Made by a program: the position numbers and the translations under genes. Under the pieces are notes generated by a model. It did no database searches, was not told the DNA's origin, and was given only the letters and a program-made list of their open reading frames with translations. Source: Actinomycetota bacterium (GTDB lineage: Bacteria; Actinomycetota; Thermoleophilia; Solirubrobacterales; 70-9). From it: 20,284 nt of DNA. This document shows, in pieces, positions 18,697 to 20,284 of this stretch (position 1 is the first letter of the stretch; each line of letters begins with the position of its first letter). The stretch lies in assembly GCA_018268695.1 (NCBI GenBank), contig JAFDWD010001094.1, positions 1 to 20,284 on the forward strand, written 5' to 3'.

Positions 18697-20018
18697 CCCC
18701 TTCGTTCACGGGGCTCGCCGCGATACGCCGTGCATCGGCGTCGGTGGGTCTCGCCGCCCTGCTCCTGCTCGTGCTCCCGGCGGTGTCGTCGGCACACGCC
18801 GTCCTCGAGACCTCGACCCCGAGCTTCGGTGCCGTCGTGAGGGAAGAGCCCGCTGATCTCACGCTCGATTTCGACGAGGACGTCGTCCCCGGCCTCGCCG
18901 AGGTCTCCGTGCTGACGCCGCAGGGCCGCGACCTGGCGCAGGCGCCGCAGGTGTCGGGTTCGACGGTGACGGTGCCCCTCGACCGGGGTCCGAAGGGCAG
19001 CTACACGATCCGCTGGCGGATGGTCGCCGCCGACGACGGGCACGTCACCGAGGGCGCGTTCAGCTTCGGCGTCGACGCCCAGCCCGTCGCGCCCGTGCCG
19101 GCCGGGGACGTCGGGATCCCGCTGGCTCCGGAGATCCTCGTCTGGCTCGAGTTCATCGGCATCGCACTCAGCGGTGGGACGTTGGTCTTCCGGTCGCTGA
19201 TCACGGCGCCGGCGATGCGGAGGATCGGCCGGCGCGGGGAGGACGAGGGACGGATCGCCATCGGGATCGCCGCGATCGGCGCTGTCGTCGCACTCCACGC
19301 CGCGTTCTTCGCGTTCCTGGTCGGCGCCTACCCCGTGGCCGGTGGCGGCGTCGCGGACTTCGTCGACGCCGAGATCATCCCGATCCGCCTCTCGACCCAT
19401 TTCGGCCAGGCATTCACCTACTCGTGCTTCGCCTGGATCGGGGTGATCGCCCTGATCGTCGGTGCGTGGGTCTATCCCCGTCGCCGCGAGGCGCTGTCGG
19501 CGGTTGCCGGGGTCGCGTCGTTGGCGATCGCCTTCGGGTTGAGCTGGGCAGGGCATCCGGCCGCCGGGGGCACGCTGCTGCTCCTCGCGGACTACGCACA
19601 TCTGCTCGCGGCCGCCCTCTGGGTGGGTGGACTGGTCGCGCTGGTGGCACTTGCGACGGGCGTCCGGTCTCGCCCGGAGCGGGCGGAGCTCTTCCGTGCC
19701 TGCCTGCTCCGGTTTTCCGCGATGGCCCCGGCGCTGGTCGTGGTGCTCGCCGGAGCCGGCGTCGGTGTCGCGATCGGCGAGCTGCCCTCCCTCTCGGCGA
19801 TCGTCACGTCGAGCTACGGATTGGTGCTCGTCGGCAAGGCGGCGGTCTTCGTGGTCGCGATCGCACTCGCTGCCTACCACCGGTACTCGGTCGTGCCTCG
19901 GGTGGCCCTCGGGGCGGCGGGTGGCGGCCTGCGCGAGACCCTGACCGGAGAGGTCGTGATCCTCGGGGTCGCCCTGGCATTGGCCGCCGTCCTGAGCCAG
20001 ACGGCCCCGCCGACCTGA
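18693..20018 (+). CDS. CopC-CopD fusion copper-handling protein
   Basis: The 441-residue protein has a signal sequence (about 1-34) ending in SSAHAV. The mature CopC domain (35-130) begins with His35 (HAVLETSTPSFGAVV) and contains DDGH (D115, H117) before VTEGAFSFGV; the N-terminal His plus Asp/His are the Cu(II) ligands of CopC. A proline-rich linker leads to a CopD domain of about eight spans, including ADYAHLLAAALWVGGLVAL. In known systems CopC binds periplasmic or extracytoplasmic copper and CopD moves it across the membrane; CopC-CopD fusions are common in Gram-positive bacteria. It overlaps the preceding membrane gene by four bases. Confidence 0.92.
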   Translation: MTPSFTGLAAIRRASASVGLAALLLLVLPAVSSAHAVLETSTPSFGAVVREEPADLTLDFDEDVVPGLAEVSVLTPQGRDLAQAPQVSGSTVTVPLDRGPKGSYTIRWRMVAADDGHVTEGAFSFGVDAQPVAPVPAGDVGIPLAPEILVWLEFIGIALSGGTLVFRSLITAPAMRRIGRRGEDEGRIAIGIAAIGAVVALHAAFFAFLVGAYPVAGGGVADFVDAEIIPIRLSTHFGQAFTYSCFAWIGVIALIVGAWVYPRRREALSAVAGVASLAIAFGLSWAGHPAAGGTLLLLADYAHLLAAALWVGGLVALVALATGVRSRPERAELFRACLLRFSAMAPALVVVLAGAGVGVAIGELPSLSAIVTSSYGLVLVGKAAVFVVAIALAAYHRYSVVPRVALGAAGGGLRETLTGEVVILGVALALAAVLSQTAPPT

Positions 20019-20024
20019 GGTGTC

Positions 20025-20038
20025 GCCCGGGATCGGGC
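20025..20038 (+). terminator. Short hairpin after the CopC-CopD gene
   Basis: GCCCG (20025-20029) pairs with CGGGC (20034-20038) around GGAT, six bases after the stop. It is short and has no T-tract, so termination is only a suggestion. Confidence 0.35.
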
Positions 20039-20049
20039 TTCGGCCGCTG

Positions 20050-20055
20050 TAGGAT
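20050..20055 (+). promoter_or_regulatory. Leaderless -10 box for the last gene
   Basis: TAGGAT is followed by seven bases and a GTG at 20063, with no Shine-Dalgarno. It matches the box of the methyltransferase gene in sequence and spacing. Confidence 0.5.
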
Positions 20056-20062
20056 CGCCGTC

Positions 20063-20284
20063 GTGGAGCCGGAACTCGTCTACGAGGGCTTCGTCCTTCG
20101 CCTCGACGGGCCGATGTTGGAGGTGGTCGCGGGTGACATCAAGGGCATCTTCCGCCATCACGTCAACTTCGCCCAGGCGTCGCTCACCGCGAAGAAGGAC
20201 GGGATGGTCGAGGTCTACGTCGACGACGGAGGAGCCCTCGATCGCCCGCTCCTTCAACCCGAGATCAGCGGGATCTGGCGGGTC
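20063..20284 (+). CDS. Unknown protein, N-terminal 74 residues (partial)
   Basis: A GTG opens a frame that runs uninterrupted to the window edge: VEPELVYEGFVLRLDG, LEVVAGDIKGIFRHHVNFAQ, SLTAKKDGMVEVYVDDGGA and PLLQPEISGIWRV. The GC-rich codon pattern and the TAGGAT box seven bases upstream support it. The alternating strand-like phrases suggest a beta-rich domain, but I do not recognise the family. Confidence 0.65.
   Translation, partial: MEPELVYEGFVLRLDGPMLEVVAGDIKGIFRHHVNFAQASLTAKKDGMVEVYVDDGGALDRPLLQPEISGIWRV

Overview
The window is GC-rich DNA from a bacterial chromosome. It is most likely an actinobacterium, and the Thermoleophilia/Solirubrobacterales type fits best, but this is inferred from gene style and not from any phylogenetic marker. 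The clues are high GC with strong G/C third positions, a SigK/RskA-like sigma/anti-sigma pair, an FTR1 permease next to a DtxR-family regulator, many start codons lying directly after a TAGGAT-like -10 box (leaderless transcripts), and tightly packed genes with shared or overlapping stops. I see no insertion sequence, integrase, phage module or CRISPR array.

Layout. 1-253: 3' end of sucD. 250-1434 (-): unknown secreted protein whose stop interlocks with the sucD stop. 1501-2601: PLP-dependent aminotransferase, divergent from it. 2644-3962: ECF-type sigma factor and its membrane anti-sigma factor. 3997-4638: VOC protein. 4602-5043: non-coding region between convergent genes, carrying four hairpins. 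5044-5754 (-): DtxR/MntR-family regulator. 5806-6882: FTR1-like iron permease, divergent from the regulator, with a 28-bp palindromic operator between them. 6846-7661 (-): HAD phosphatase. 7683-11298: folP-like gene, MrfA/YprA-type helicase and LOG-like protein, in an overlapping run. 11292-11708 (-): GNAT acetyltransferase. 11752-12531: methyltransferase. 12527-12699: long imperfect palindrome carrying the stops of two convergent genes. 12694-14223 (-): GH15-like protein whose coding sequence contains a perfect hairpin. 14284-14356: tRNA-Phe. 14468-14731 (-): small unknown gene. 14931-15276: good promoter followed by a structured non-coding stretch. 15277-15567: small alpha/beta-barrel-like protein. 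15572-17799 (-): membrane GGDEF/degenerate HD-GYP protein and a small downstream gene. 17942-20018: two small membrane proteins and a CopC-CopD fusion. 20063-end: start of an unknown gene.

How the genes work together. DtxR regulator, operator and FTR1 form a self-contained metal-uptake unit. The sigma factor and anti-sigma factor form a stress-response switch. The CopC-CopD fusion with its two upstream membrane proteins looks like a copper-handling operon. The GGDEF protein is a c-di-GMP signalling component whose phosphodiesterase half looks dead.

Most interesting are: two hairpins (4602-4659 and 4950-5001) with almost identical 12-nt loops but different, perfectly paired stems, each in the sense orientation just at the end of a gene; an in-frame palindrome inside the GH15-like gene; a 173-bp palindrome supplying two stop codons; a promoter-driven structured RNA candidate at about 14966-15184; and a small membrane protein with three H-x3-G-x9-E repeats in front of CopC-CopD.
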